The notes: generated by a model from the sequence alone, not told the origin. Shown: positions 7,942 through 17,634, numbered from the stretch's first letter. The stretch: 53,590 nt of DNA from Nocardioides sp. URHA0020 (GCF_000620705.1 NZ_KK211168.1:377577-431166); one strand, 5' to 3'. Program-made: numbers and translations.

Positions 7942-8712
7942 ATGATCGAGCTCCGGACCCCTGCCCAGATCGAGCAGATGCGCCCCGCCGGCCGCTTCGT
8001 CGCCGACGTCCTCACCGCGCTCGCCGCGAAGGCCGCGGTCGGGGTCAACCTGCTCGAGCTCGACGAGCTGGCCCACCAGATGATCCGTGACCGGGGAGCG
8101 GAGTCGTGCTACATCGACTACCACCCCTCCTTCGGCGGCTCGCCCTTCGGCAAGGTGCTGTGCACCTCGGTCAACGACGCCGTGCTGCACGGCCTGCCCC
8201 ACGACTACGTCCTCGAGGACGGCGACCTGCTCTCGGTCGACTTCGCCGCCAACGTGGACGGGTGGGTCTCCGACTCGGCGCTGAGCGTCGTGGTCGGCAC
8301 CGCCCGCCAGGAGGACCTCGACCTGATCGCGCTCACCGGACGCGCGCTCGAGGCCGGCATCGCCCAGGCCGTGCCGGGCAACCGGCTGGGCGACATCTCG
8401 GCGGCGATCGGCGAGGTGGCCCGCGCCCAGGGCCTGGGCGTCAACATGCAGTTCGGCGGCCACGGCGTCGGCCGCACCATGCACGGCGAGCCGCACGTCG
8501 CCAACGACGGCCGCGCCGGGCGGGGCCTGAAGCTCCGACCGGGGCTGGTGATCGCGATCGAGCCGTGGTTCCTGCACACCACTGACGAGATCTACACCGA
8601 CGACGACGGCTGGACGCTGCGCAGCAAGGACGGCTCCCGCGGCGCCCACATGGAGCACACGGTGGCCATCACGGCAGACGGCCCGCTGGTCCTCACCGAG
8701 CGGGCCGCCTGA
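7942..8712 (+). CDS. map: Type I methionine aminopeptidase
   Basis: 256 aa. Removes the N-terminal Met from nascent proteins. The five metal ligands are present: D100 (LLSVDFAA), D111 (WVSDSAL), H174 (GGHGVGR), E207 (AIEPWF) and E238 (MEHTVAIT), plus substrate-binding H83 and H181. The length matches bacterial type Ia enzymes without the N-terminal Zn-finger extension. Actinobacteria usually hold more than one map gene, and this one is far from the ribosomal-protein operon, so it is probably a secondary copy. Divergent from the aldo/keto reductase (35-bp gap). Confidence 0.93.
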   Translation: MIELRTPAQIEQMRPAGRFVADVLTALAAKAAVGVNLLELDELAHQMIRDRGAESCYIDYHPSFGGSPFGKVLCTSVNDAVLHGLPHDYVLEDGDLLSVDFAANVDGWVSDSALSVVVGTARQEDLDLIALTGRALEAGIAQAVPGNRLGDISAAIGEVARAQGLGVNMQFGGHGVGRTMHGEPHVANDGRAGRGLKLRPGLVIAIEPWFLHTTDEIYTDDDGWTLRSKDGSRGAHMEHTVAITADGPLVLTERAA

Positions 8713-8727
8713 CGTACGTCGTACCTC

Positions 8728-9969
8728 TCAGGCGTACTTGACCTGGAGGTCCTTGATGCCGTTGATCCAGGAGTGCCGCAGCCGCACCGGCTCGGCAAGC
8801 TTGCTGATGTCCGGCGCGTGGTCGGCGATGGCGTCGAAAATCACCCGGATCTCCTGACGGGCCAGGTTGGCGCCGAGGCAGTAGTGCGCGCCGTGGCCGC
8901 CGAACCCCAGCTGCGGGTTGGGGTCACGCAGGATGTTGAACGTGTGAGGGTCCTCGAAGACGGTCTCGTCGAAGTTGGCGCTCGCGTAGAAGAGAGCAGC
9001 GCGCTCGCCCTTCTTGAACTGGTGGCCGCTGACCTCGACGTCGTGCAGCGCGGTGCGCTGGAAGACGCTGACGGGGGTGCCCCACCGCACGACCTCGTCC
9101 ACCATCGTCGCCGGCCGGTCCCGCTTCCAGATCTCCCACTGCTCGGGGTTGTCGAGGAACGCGTTCATGCCGTGGGTGACCGCGTTGCGCGTGGTCTCGT
9201 TGCCCGCCACCGCGAGCAGGATGACGAAGTAGCCGAACTCGTCGTCGGACAGCCCGCGCTCGCCCTTGTGCGCCGTGATCAGCTTGGTGATCAGGTCGTC
9301 GCGCGGGTTGGCCTGCCGGTCGGCGGCCAGCATCATCGCGTAGCCCAGGATCTCGGCGGCCGCGACGTCGTTGTTGCCGGCGAAGTCCGGGTCCTCACCC
9401 GCGAGCATCAGGTTGGACCACTCGAAGAGCTTGTGCCGGTCCTCCTGCGGTACGCCGATCAGGTCGGCGATCGCCTGCAGGGGCAGCTCGGCGGCGACCT
9501 CCTCGACGAAGTTGCCGGTGCCCCGGGCGACGGCGTCCTTCACGATCGTGCCGGCGCGCTGCACCATCGTTGCCTCGAGCTCGGCGATCGAGCGCGGGGT
9601 GAAGCCGCGGGAGATGATGCCGCGGGTCTGGGTGTGCTCCGGCGGGTCCTGGTTGATCAGGATCACCCGCTGGAGCTCGATCTGGCCGCGCTCCATGACG
9701 TCGGGGAACCGGATGATCGCGCCGTTCTCGGCGGTGGACCAGTTCTTGCTGTCCTTGGAGATCGCCGAGACATCCTCGTGCCGCGTCACCGCCCAGTAGC
9801 CGGTGCCCGACTCCTCCGCGAAGCCGCTGCGCTGCTCCCAGGGCTGCTCGACCCACGAGATCGGGTTGGTCTGCCGTGCCTCTCGGAACTTGTCGTACGG
9901 AATCGCCTGCTGATTCACGTCCGGGTCGGTGAAGTCGAATCCTCCGGGAAGGACGTCGGTTGCAGTCAC
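8728..9969 (-). CDS. cyp125: Steroid C26/C27-monooxygenase, cytochrome P450 CYP125
   Basis: 413-aa P450. It has the I-helix motif AGNETTRNAVTHG, the ExxR motif in DEVVRWGTPV, and a heme loop FGGHGAHYCLGANLAR with C364 as thiolate. CYP125 hydroxylates and oxidises the terminal C26/27 of cholesterol or cholest-4-en-3-one to start side-chain degradation. I choose the GTG at 9969 (VTATDVLPGGFDF), which has AGGAG 8-9 nt upstream; the longer reading from 10011 would place the KstR-type box inside the coding region. Divergent from fadA5, as in M. tuberculosis Rv3545c/Rv3546. Confidence 0.94.
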   Translation of the reverse strand: MTATDVLPGGFDFTDPDVNQQAIPYDKFREARQTNPISWVEQPWEQRSGFAEESGTGYWAVTRHEDVSAISKDSKNWSTAENGAIIRFPDVMERGQIELQRVILINQDPPEHTQTRGIISRGFTPRSIAELEATMVQRAGTIVKDAVARGTGNFVEEVAAELPLQAIADLIGVPQEDRHKLFEWSNLMLAGEDPDFAGNNDVAAAEILGYAMMLAADRQANPRDDLITKLITAHKGERGLSDDEFGYFVILLAVAGNETTRNAVTHGMNAFLDNPEQWEIWKRDRPATMVDEVVRWGTPVSVFQRTALHDVEVSGHQFKKGERAALFYASANFDETVFEDPHTFNILRDPNPQLGFGGHGAHYCLGANLARQEIRVIFDAIADHAPDISKLAEPVRLRHSWINGIKDLQVKYA

Positions 9970-9990
9970 GGGGCGCTCTCCTACTCGATG

Positions 9991-10004
9991 TGGAACACGT
10001 TCTA
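9991..10004. promoter_or_regulatory. KstR-type operator proximal to cyp125
   Basis: TGGAAC-AC-GTTCTA fits TnnAACnnGTTnnA. It is 22 bp upstream of the cyp125 GTG, in the cyp125/fadA5 divergent promoter region. Confidence 0.85.
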
Positions 10005-10092
10005 GTGGCACAGGTTACATACCGAAGGTAGGTCAGGGAAGGTTTCCGGCGGCCTGCCGCGCATCCTGCCGCGCCCGAGGGTTGTTGGCGAC

Positions 10093-10106
10093 GAGAACGT
10101 GTTCTA
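10093..10106. promoter_or_regulatory. KstR-type operator proximal to fadA5
   Basis: GAGAAC-GT-GTTCTA is identical to the box at 1295 except for the first base (G for T). It ends 10 bp before the fadA5 ATG, the same spacing as at the DUF35 and kstD genes. Confidence 0.8.
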
Positions 10107-10107
10107 G

Positions 10108-11280
<1,173 letters not shown>

Positions 11281-11296
11281 TTCCTGCGCCTGCGAG

Positions 11297-11355
11297 GAGT
11301 TTCATCGGCCGGCCGATGAAACTCATCCTGGGACGACGAACCTTCGTCGTCCCAG
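11297..11355. repeat. Palindrome plus hairpin element, copy 1 (P-H)
   Basis: 11297-11324 is a perfect 28-bp palindrome (arm GAGTTTCATCGGCC). It is followed at 11328-11355 by a hairpin with arm CTGGGACGACGAA, loop CC and a 13-bp stem. ACTCAT before the hairpin and ATGAGT after it extend the second stem across one mismatch. Orientation is P then H, facing the nuclease gene. It sits just after the fadA5 stop, so it could also act as a terminator. Confidence 0.9.
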
Positions 11356-11437
11356 CATGAGTTCTGTGGTGAGCAGCGACGAGTTCTCCACAGATCGAGT
11401 ACGACGCAGCCGGGCCCGCCCGTGACGGGGAACGCTG

Positions 11438-12385
11438 GTGCCCATGCAGCACCTGCCGCTCGACGACCACGGACTCCTGCTCCGCAGGACCGCCATCGAG
11501 CTCGGACTCGATGACAACTGGCTCGCGCGCATGGTGCGCCTGCGGGTACTGGTCCGGATCCGGCACGGCGCGTACGCCGATGCCGACGTGTGGCGGAGGC
11601 TGACACCCGCGGGCCGACATCTCCTGCGCAGCCGGGCGGTCATGCTGCAGTACGACGATCGGGTCGCGCTCTCCCACGCCAGCGCCCACGTGCTCCGTGG
11701 CGGCCCCGACTGGGGTCTTGACCTCACCAACGTCAACATCACCAATCTCCACGGGCGAGGCGACCGGGTCCAGGCGGGCATCACCCACCACCGGGGCGCC
11801 ACCTTCGTCACCGACGTGTCCCGGTTCAACGATCACTGGGTGACCGCACCGGCTCGAACGGCGGTCGAGACCGCGGCCGGGCTCGGCCTGGCGGCAGCCG
11901 TCTGCGTGCTGGACTGGACTCTGCACCAGGGCCTCACACGTCGTGAAGAGCTCGAGCTCTACGCGGGAGTCTGGCTCCGGGAGTGGCCCGGAAGCGTCAA
12001 CCTGCCGGCCGCGGTGGCGGCCAGCGACGGGCGGTCGGAGTCCGTTGGTGAGACGCGCAGCCGACTGATCCTGGAGGATCTCGGGTTCGAGCCCGAACCG
12101 CAGTGGGAGGTCCGGCTCCCGTCCGGACGGGTCGCTGGACGGGTCGACCTGCTGCTGCGCAGGCAGGGTGCGATGGTGGAGTTCGACGGGCAGGTGAAGT
12201 ACGGCCGCCTGCTCAAGCCGGGCCAGAGGATCGAGGACGTGGTCAAGGCCGAGCGGGAGCGAGAGGTCCTGCTGGAGGAGCTGACCGGGCTGCGCATCCT
12301 GCGGCTGGTCTGGGGCGACCTCAGCAACCCGGCTGAGATCGGTGCCCGGGTGCAGCGCATCGTCGCTCAACGCCGCGCCGGCTGA
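11438..12385 (+). CDS. AbiEi-like/DUF559-type PD-(D/E)XK nuclease-fold protein
   Basis: 315 aa, probable DNA-binding and nuclease-fold protein. Residues 1-60 look like a winged-helix/AbiEi-type N-terminus (LGLDDNWLARMVRLRVLVRIRHGAYADA). The C-terminal region has Vsr/DUF559-like catalytic positions: E205 (GETRSRL), D237 (GRVDLLL), E248-x-D250 and K254 (VEFDGQVKY), all intact. GTG at 11438 has GGGGAA 6 nt upstream; ATG at 11444 is the alternative. Unlike its neighbours it has no steroid link, and it is bracketed by inverted copies of a palindrome/hairpin element, suggesting an inserted cassette. Function unproven; no partner antitoxin or toxin is visible. Confidence 0.75.
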   Translation: MPMQHLPLDDHGLLLRRTAIELGLDDNWLARMVRLRVLVRIRHGAYADADVWRRLTPAGRHLLRSRAVMLQYDDRVALSHASAHVLRGGPDWGLDLTNVNITNLHGRGDRVQAGITHHRGATFVTDVSRFNDHWVTAPARTAVETAAGLGLAAAVCVLDWTLHQGLTRREELELYAGVWLREWPGSVNLPAAVAASDGRSESVGETRSRLILEDLGFEPEPQWEVRLPSGRVAGRVDLLLRRQGAMVEFDGQVKYGRLLKPGQRIEDVVKAEREREVLLEELTGLRILRLVWGDLSNPAEIGARVQRIVAQRRAG

Positions 12386-12419
12386 ACGTGCACCGAGTCT
12401 GGACGACGAATCTCACGCT

Positions 12420-12476
12420 TGGACGACGAAGTTTCATCGTCCAGGGGTGAGTTTCATCGGCCGGCCGATGAAACTC
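12420..12476. repeat. Hairpin plus palindrome element, copy 2 (H-P)
   Basis: 12449-12476 is a perfect 28-bp palindrome identical to the one at 11297-11324. Before it, 12420-12443 forms an imperfect hairpin (TGGACGA ... TCGTCCA with an inner GAA/TTC). An extra half unit GGACGACGAA lies at 12401-12410. The order H then P is the mirror of copy 1, so palindromes are outermost on both sides of the nuclease gene. It lies between convergent gene ends. Confidence 0.88.
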
Positions 12477-12483
12477 CCGCACC

Positions 12484-13365
12484 CTAGGCGCCGTACACCG
12501 GCTCCGGAGCGGGACCCGCGGCGAGGAGCTCGCGCAGCGCAGGACCGACCTCGGCCGCCTCCCACCGGCGGCCGAGGTCGAGCGCGGGTCCGTGCCGCCA
12601 CCCGAGCTCGACGGTGACCCGGCCGCCGTCGATCTCGATCACCCGGCCGGTCACGTCCCCCGCCTCCGCGGAGGCCAGCCAGGCCACGATCGGGGAGTTG
12701 TCCTCCGGCAGGGCCATGGCGGAGGTGTCGAAGGCGCCCTCCGTCATCCGGGTCCGAGCCACCGGGGCGATCGCGTTCACAGTCACGCCGTACCGGCCCA
12801 TCTCCTGCGCGGCCACCAGCGTCATCGCGGCGATCCCGCCCTTGGCGGCCGAGTAGGTCGTCTGGCCGACCGAGCCCTGCAGCCCGGCGCCGGAGGACGT
12901 GTTGATCACCCGGGCGGCACGCTGGCGGCCCTCCTTGGACTCGGCGCGCCAGTAGGCGCCCGCGTGCCGCAGCGGCGCGAAGTGCCCCTTGAGGTGCACG
13001 CGGATCACGGCGTCCCACTCCTCCTCGGCGGTGTTCACCAGCATCCGGTCCCGCACGAACCCCGCGTTGTTGACCAGGATGTCGAGGCCGCCGTACGTCG
13101 TGATCGCCTGCTCCACCATCGCGGCGGCCTGCTCGAAGTCGGCGACGTCGGCACCGTTCACCACCGCCCGCCCGCCCGCGGCCTCGATCTCCGCGACCAC
13201 CGCCTCGGCCGGAGACTCCCCCGTGCCCTCGCCGGACAACGAGACGCCGAAGTCGTTCACCACCACCGCCGCACCGTGCCGCGCCAGCTCGAGCGCGTGC
13301 GCGCGTCCGATGCCACGGCCGGCGCCGGTGACGATGGCGGTGCGACCTTCGAGGAGCGAGCTCAT
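12484..13365 (-). CDS. Short-chain dehydrogenase/reductase (Rv3548c-like)
   Basis: 293-aa SDR. The Rossmann motif is TGAGRGIG near residue 15, followed by NNAG (DILVNNAGF) and the catalytic Y-x3-K in TTYSAAKGG. The C-terminal 50 residues (VTVELGWRHGPALDLGRRWEAAE) are the tail seen in larger MaoC/HSD-type SDRs and match Rv3548c in length. It is expected in KstR2-regulated C/D-ring catabolism; the exact substrate is not known. It overlaps the next SDR by one base and shares its operon. Confidence 0.83.
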   Translation of the reverse strand: MSSLLEGRTAIVTGAGRGIGRAHALELARHGAAVVVNDFGVSLSGEGTGESPAEAVVAEIEAAGGRAVVNGADVADFEQAAAMVEQAITTYGGLDILVNNAGFVRDRMLVNTAEEEWDAVIRVHLKGHFAPLRHAGAYWRAESKEGRQRAARVINTSSGAGLQGSVGQTTYSAAKGGIAAMTLVAAQEMGRYGVTVNAIAPVARTRMTEGAFDTSAMALPEDNSPIVAWLASAEAGDVTGRVIEIDGGRVTVELGWRHGPALDLGRRWEAAEVGPALRELLAAGPAPEPVYGA

Positions 13366-14111
13366 CAGAGTCCCTTCTGGACCAGCAGGAAGGCGGGGAT
13401 CTCTCCCCCGCCGTGACACGCGACGCTCGCGCCCGAGACGTACGACGCCAGGTCGCTGGCCAGGAACGCCGCGACGTTGCCGACCTCCTCGGGACGCGCC
13501 ATCCGACCCAGTGGGATGGTCCGCTCGATCACCGCGACCGAGGCGTCGTCGCCGTAGTGGTCGTCGGTCTGCTCGGTGCGGCACAGGCCCACGTCGATCG
13601 CGTTGACGCGCACCCGCGGCGACCACTCCATCGCCAGCGACGTCGTCAGGGAGTCCAGGCCGGCCTTGGCCGCGCCGTACGCCGCGATGGTGGGCGCGGG
13701 CCGCCCGGCGGAGATCGACGAGATGTTCACGATGGAGCCCCCGGTCTCCTGCTGCTGCATCACGGCGTTGGCCGCCTGGGCGCAGACCAGCGGTGCGAGC
13801 AGGTTGAGGCCCACGATCTTGTCGTGGAAGCGCGGCGAGGCGGTCGCCGCGTCGGCGGCGGGAGCACCGCCGGCGTTGTTGACCAGGACGTCGAGCCGGT
13901 CCAGCGAGCCGATCAGGGCGTGGACGGCGTCGGCGTCGCGGACGTCGCAGACGCGGTGCGTCGTGCCCGGCACCGGCTCCACGTCGCTCCGCGAGCACGT
14001 CACCACGTCGGCTCCCGCCGCCAGCAGCGCCCGGGTGATCCCCAGCCCGATGCCGCGGGTGCCGCCCGTGACGAGCGCGACCCGTCCGGTCAGGTCGATC
14101 GACAGCACCAT
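13365..14111 (-). CDS. Short-chain dehydrogenase/reductase (Rv3549c-like)
   Basis: 248-aa classical SDR: TGGTRGIGLG cofactor loop, DVLVNNAGGAP, catalytic Ser in VNISSISAG and Y-x3-K in AAYGAAKAG. It is the first gene of a two-SDR leftward operon, divergent from echA20 across a degenerate KstR2-type site. This equals the Rv3548c-Rv3549c/Rv3550 arrangement. Probably a hydroxyacyl-CoA dehydrogenase acting on HIP-derived CoA esters (inference). Confidence 0.84.
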   Translation of the reverse strand: MVLSIDLTGRVALVTGGTRGIGLGITRALLAAGADVVTCSRSDVEPVPGTTHRVCDVRDADAVHALIGSLDRLDVLVNNAGGAPAADAATASPRFHDKIVGLNLLAPLVCAQAANAVMQQQETGGSIVNISSISAGRPAPTIAAYGAAKAGLDSLTTSLAMEWSPRVRVNAIDVGLCRTEQTDDHYGDDASVAVIERTIPLGRMARPEEVGNVAAFLASDLASYVSGASVACHGGGEIPAFLLVQKGL

Positions 14112-14122
14112 GCTGCTAGCCT

Positions 14123-14140
14123 ACCAAGCAAGCATTAGGT
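14123..14140. promoter_or_regulatory. Degenerate KstR2-type operator
   Basis: This site starts ACCAAGCAA and ends GGT. It agrees at 13 of 18 positions with the perfect palindrome at 26229-26246, mainly in the left half. It lies between the divergent SDR operon and echA20, where KstR2 acts in mycobacteria. Confidence 0.6.
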
Positions 14141-14160
14141 TGAGACAGGGAAGGCATCCG

Positions 14161-14916
14161 ATGGGCATCTCCTCCGAGCTGCGCTCCGACGGCATCCGGG
14201 TGGTGACGATGGCCGCGCCGCCGGTCAACGCCCTCACCGTCCAGGGCTGGTACGACGTCGCCGCGGCCCTAGACGAGGCCAGCGCCGACCTCGACACCCA
14301 TGTCGTCGTCCTGCGGGCCGAGGGCCGCGGCTTCAACGCGGGCGTCGACATCAAGGAGATGCAGCGCACCACCGGCTTCCACGCCCTGATCGGCGCCAAC
14401 AAGGGCTGCTACGCCGCCTTCAAGGCCGTCTACGAGTGCGCGGTGCCCGTGGTCGCCGCGGTCAACGGCTACTGCCTCGGCGGTGGCGTCGGACTGGTCG
14501 GCAACGCCGACTGCATCGTCGCCAGCGACGACGCCTACTTCGGCGTGCCCGAGGTCATCCAGGGCGCCCTCGGTGCCGCGACGCACATGGCCCGGCTGGT
14601 GCCGCAGCACATGATGCGCACCCTCTACTTCACCGCCCGCACCATCAAGGCGGGCGACCTCGTCCAGTTCGGCAGCGTCCTGGAGGTGGTCCCCCGCGAC
14701 CGGCTGGACGACGCCGCGCTCCAGGTCGCCGGGGAGATCGCCGCCAAGGACACCCGGGTGATCCGCGCCGCCAAGGAGGCGCTGAACGGGATCGACCCGA
14801 TCGACGTCAACAAGAGCTACCGGTTCGAGCAGGGCTTCACGATGGAGCTCAACCTCGCGGGGGTCAGCGACGAGCTCCGCGATCAGTTCGCCGGGACGGA
14901 GAAGAGCAAGAAGTGA
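14161..14916 (+). CDS. echA20: Steroid D-ring hydrolase EchA20 (crotonase fold)
   Basis: 251-aa enoyl-CoA hydratase/isomerase-superfamily protein. Oxyanion-hole segments are GRGFNAGVDIKEM and NGYCLGGGVGLVGNADCIVA. In M. tuberculosis EchA20 hydrolytically opens the last five-membered ring of HIEC-CoA to give COCHEA-CoA. Assignment rests on the linked ipdA-ipdB-ipdC genes. A good AGGGAAGG ribosome-binding site precedes the ATG. Its stop overlaps the ipdA GTG (GTGA), starting a four-gene translationally coupled operon. Confidence 0.92.
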   Translation: MGISSELRSDGIRVVTMAAPPVNALTVQGWYDVAAALDEASADLDTHVVVLRAEGRGFNAGVDIKEMQRTTGFHALIGANKGCYAAFKAVYECAVPVVAAVNGYCLGGGVGLVGNADCIVASDDAYFGVPEVIQGALGAATHMARLVPQHMMRTLYFTARTIKAGDLVQFGSVLEVVPRDRLDDAALQVAGEIAAKDTRVIRAAKEALNGIDPIDVNKSYRFEQGFTMELNLAGVSDELRDQFAGTEKSKK

Positions 14917-15806
14917 GCACGGGACCACGTGACAAGCAGCTCAGCATCGACGAGGTCGTCGCCGAGCTGTCCGACGGGATGACCATCGGCATCGGGGGCT
15001 GGGGCCCGCGCCGCAAGCCGATGGCCCTGGTGCGCGCCATCCTGCGCAGCGACCTCCAGGACCTCACCATCGTCAGCTGGGGCGGCGCCGACGTCGGCCT
15101 GCTGGCCCGCGCCGGCAAGATCCGGCGGCTGGTCTTCGCCTTCGTCAGCCTCGACTCGGTGCCGCTCGAGCCGAACTTCCAGAAGGCGCGCCAGGAGGGC
15201 ACCATCCCCGAGCTGGTCGAGCTCGACGAGGGCATGTTCCAGACCGGTCTGCGAGCAGCGGCCCAACGGCTGCCCTTCCTGCCCATGCGCGCCGGCCTCG
15301 GCTCCGACGTGCTGGTCAACCAGCCGCAGATCAAAACCGTGACCAGCCCGTACGCCGGCCCGGACGACGTCCACGAGGAGCTGGTCGCCGTGCCGGCGCT
15401 GCACCTCGACGTCGCCCTGGTGCACCTCAACCGTGCCGACCGGCACGGCAACGCGACGTACCTCGGCCCCGACCCGTACTTCGACGACCTCTTCTGCCTG
15501 GCGGCCGATCGCGCCTACGTGTCCGTGGAGCAGGTCGTCGACACGGCGGGTCTGACCGTCGACACCCCGGTGCAGCGGCTGCTGCTGAGCCGGATGATGG
15601 TCACCGGTGTCGTCGAGACGCCCCACGGCGCCCACTTCACGACGTGCACGCCGGACTACGAGCGCGACGAGAGGTTCCAGCGCGCGTACGCCGCCGCGGC
15701 GTCCGGCAGCGACGAGGACTGGGCGGCCTTCAGCAGCCGGTTCCTCGAGGGCGACGAGGCGTCGTACCAAGCCGCCGTCCAGGCGTTCGCCGAGGAGGGG
15801 AAGTGA
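14913..15806 (+). CDS. ipdA: COCHEA-CoA hydrolase alpha subunit IpdA
   Basis: 297-aa class I CoA-transferase-fold protein. Family marks are GMTIGIGGWGPRRKPMALVRAI near the N-terminus, VSWGGADVGLLARAGKIRRL, and the acidic ELDEGM stretch (residues 103-108), which probably contains the carboxylate needed for catalysis. IpdAB does not transfer CoA; it hydrolyses the carbocycle of COCHEA-CoA. The GTG start at 14913 overlaps the echA20 stop. An upstream reading in this frame is just the echA20 shadow. Confidence 0.92.
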   Translation: MSTGPRDKQLSIDEVVAELSDGMTIGIGGWGPRRKPMALVRAILRSDLQDLTIVSWGGADVGLLARAGKIRRLVFAFVSLDSVPLEPNFQKARQEGTIPELVELDEGMFQTGLRAAAQRLPFLPMRAGLGSDVLVNQPQIKTVTSPYAGPDDVHEELVAVPALHLDVALVHLNRADRHGNATYLGPDPYFDDLFCLAADRAYVSVEQVVDTAGLTVDTPVQRLLLSRMMVTGVVETPHGAHFTTCTPDYERDERFQRAYAAAASGSDEDWAAFSSRFLEGDEASYQAAVQAFAEEGK

Positions 15807-16570
15807 GTGACGTGACCCGCGCGGACGTCTGCGCCGCAGCCATCGCCGATGCGTTCAAGGACGACGGCGAGATCTTCGCCAGCCCGATGGGCCTGCTCCC
15901 GATGCTCGGCGTGCGCCTGGCCAAGCTCACCAGCAACCCCGACCTGGTGATCTCCGACGGCGAGTCGCTCTTCCTCGCCGGCGTCCCGCCGCTCTTCGCC
16001 ACGGGCGACGTCGTGGAGGGCTGGATCCCCTTCCGCAAGGTCTTCGACCTGGTCGCGTACGGCAAGCGGCACGTGATGATGGGAGCGACGCAGGTCGACC
16101 GCCACGGCAACCAGAACATCTCCGCCATCGGCGACTGGGCCCGGCCCCGGCGCCAGCTGCTCGGCTCCCGCGGTGCACCCGGCAACACGGTCAACAACCG
16201 GACGTCGTACTGGGTCCCGAAGCACTCCACCCGCGTCTTCGTCGAGGCGGTGGACATCGTCTCCGGCGTCGGACCGCAGCGTGCCGAGCAGGCGGGCTTC
16301 GCGGCCGCCCGCTACAACGACATCCACCGGATCGTCAGCAACCTCGGGGTCTTCGACGTCAAGGGCGACGACCACAGCGTCCGGCTGCTCAGCGTCCACC
16401 CGGGTGTCAGCGTCGACCAGGTCCGCGAGGCCACCGGCTTCGAGCTCGACCTCCCCGCCGACGTGCCCGTCACGCGAGGGCCCACGAGCGAGGAGCTGGT
16501 CCTGATCCGGGAGATGCTCGACCCGAAGGGCCTCCGCTTCAAGGAGGTCCCCCAGGAGGTGGCGCCGTGA
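15803..16570 (+). CDS. ipdB: COCHEA-CoA hydrolase beta subunit IpdB
   Basis: 255 aa, the second half of the CoA-transferase-like IpdAB hydrolase. Typical stretches are PMGLLPMLGVRLAKLTSNPDLVISDGE and GATQVDRHGNQNIS, then a VSNLGVFDV segment near the C-terminus. GTG start with GAGGGG upstream, overlapping ipdA by four bases (GTGA), so equal stoichiometry is likely. With IpdA it opens the last carbocycle in steroid degradation. Confidence 0.92.
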   Translation: MSDVTRADVCAAAIADAFKDDGEIFASPMGLLPMLGVRLAKLTSNPDLVISDGESLFLAGVPPLFATGDVVEGWIPFRKVFDLVAYGKRHVMMGATQVDRHGNQNISAIGDWARPRRQLLGSRGAPGNTVNNRTSYWVPKHSTRVFVEAVDIVSGVGPQRAEQAGFAAARYNDIHRIVSNLGVFDVKGDDHSVRLLSVHPGVSVDQVREATGFELDLPADVPVTRGPTSEELVLIREMLDPKGLRFKEVPQEVAP

Positions 16571-17634
16571 GCGAGCAGCTGATCCGGACCCCGTTCACCG
16601 ACCTGGTCGGCGTACGCCACCCCGTCGTGCAGACCGGCATGGGCTGGGTCTCGGGTCCTCGACTGGTCAGCGGCACTGCCGACGCGGGTGGCCTCGGCAT
16701 CCTCGCCAGCGCGACCATGACCTTCGCGGAGCTGGAGCAGGCGATCATCGAGGTCAAGGGCCGCACCGACCAGCCCTTCGGCGTCAACCTGCGCGCCGAC
16801 GCGGCCGATGCTCCCGCGCGCTGCCGGCTCCTCATCGACTACGGCGTCAGGGTCGCGTCGTTCGCGCTGGCCCCGAAGCCGGAGCTGATCGCCACGCTCA
16901 AGGAGCACGGCATCGTCGTGATGCCGTCCATCGGTGCGGCCAAGCATGCCGTCAAGGTCGCCGCGTGGGGCGCCGACGCCGTGATGGTGCAGGGCGGCGA
17001 GGGCGGCGGACACACCGGTCCGGTGCCGACGACGCTCCTGCTGCCCACCGTCCTGGACGCCGTCGACATCCCGGTCGTCGCCGCCGGAGGCTTCTTCGAC
17101 GGCCGCGGTCTCGCCGCCGCGCTGTCGTACGGCGCCGCCGGGGTCGGCATGGGCACCCGCTTCCTGCTCACCCAGGACTCCGCCGTGCCCGACGCGGTCA
17201 AGCAGCTCTACCTCCAGCGCGGCCTGACCGACACGGTCGTCACCGCCAAGGTCGACGGCATGCCGCACCGGATGCTGCGCACCGAGCTGGTCGAGGAGCT
17301 CGAGGAGACCAGCGCGCTCAAGCGGATGGGACCGACGCTGCGCCGCACCCTGGAGTTCAAGCGGACCAGCGGCATGTCGTGGGTGGGCCTGGCCCGAGAC
17401 GGCCGCGAGATGAAGAAGGCGCAGGGCCGCACGCTCGCCCAGATGGCGCTCGCCGCCAACACCCCGATGATGCTCAAGGCCGGACTTGTCGACGGCGACA
17501 CCGACGCGGGCGTGCTCGCCAGCGGTCAGGTGGTCGGCGTGATCGACGACCTGCCCACCTGCCAGGAGCTGGTCGACCGCATCGTCACCGAGGCCGCCGC
17601 CGAGCTGCGCCGCGCCTCGTCGTACGTCGTCTGA
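16567..17634 (+). CDS. ipdC: FMN-dependent oxidoreductase IpdC
   Basis: 355-aa nitronate-monooxygenase-like (2-nitropropane dioxygenase family) TIM-barrel flavoprotein. FMN-binding glycine motifs are VQGGEGGGHTGP and VVAAGGFFDGRGLAAALSYGAAGVGMGTRF. In M. tuberculosis the equivalent gene Rv3553 encodes IpdC, which with IpdF introduces the double bond in the HIC-CoA ring before EchA20 acts. Fourth gene of the echA20 operon, GTG start overlapping the ipdB stop. Confidence 0.88.
   Translation: MSEQLIRTPFTDLVGVRHPVVQTGMGWVSGPRLVSGTADAGGLGILASATMTFAELEQAIIEVKGRTDQPFGVNLRADAADAPARCRLLIDYGVRVASFALAPKPELIATLKEHGIVVMPSIGAAKHAVKVAAWGADAVMVQGGEGGGHTGPVPTTLLLPTVLDAVDIPVVAAGGFFDGRGLAAALSYGAAGVGMGTRFLLTQDSAVPDAVKQLYLQRGLTDTVVTAKVDGMPHRMLRTELVEELEETSALKRMGPTLRRTLEFKRTSGMSWVGLARDGREMKKAQGRTLAQMALAANTPMMLKAGLVDGDTDAGVLASGQVVGVIDDLPTCQELVDRIVTEAAAELRRASSYVV

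Noticed and set aside
10093..10106. Dismissing this as only a half KstR box
   Set aside because: It differs from the perfect box at 1295 by a single outer base and sits at the expected place before fadA5, so it was kept as an operator.
11438..12385. Nuclease gene as a transposase
   Set aside because: No DDE, HUH or Tyr-transposase motifs; residues fit a PD-(D/E)XK fold, so transposition is only a hypothesis and not called as an insertion sequence.
11297..12476. Target-site duplication around the palindrome-flanked cassette
   Set aside because: Outer flanks (GCGAG on the left, CCGCA on the right) do not match, so no duplication can be claimed.
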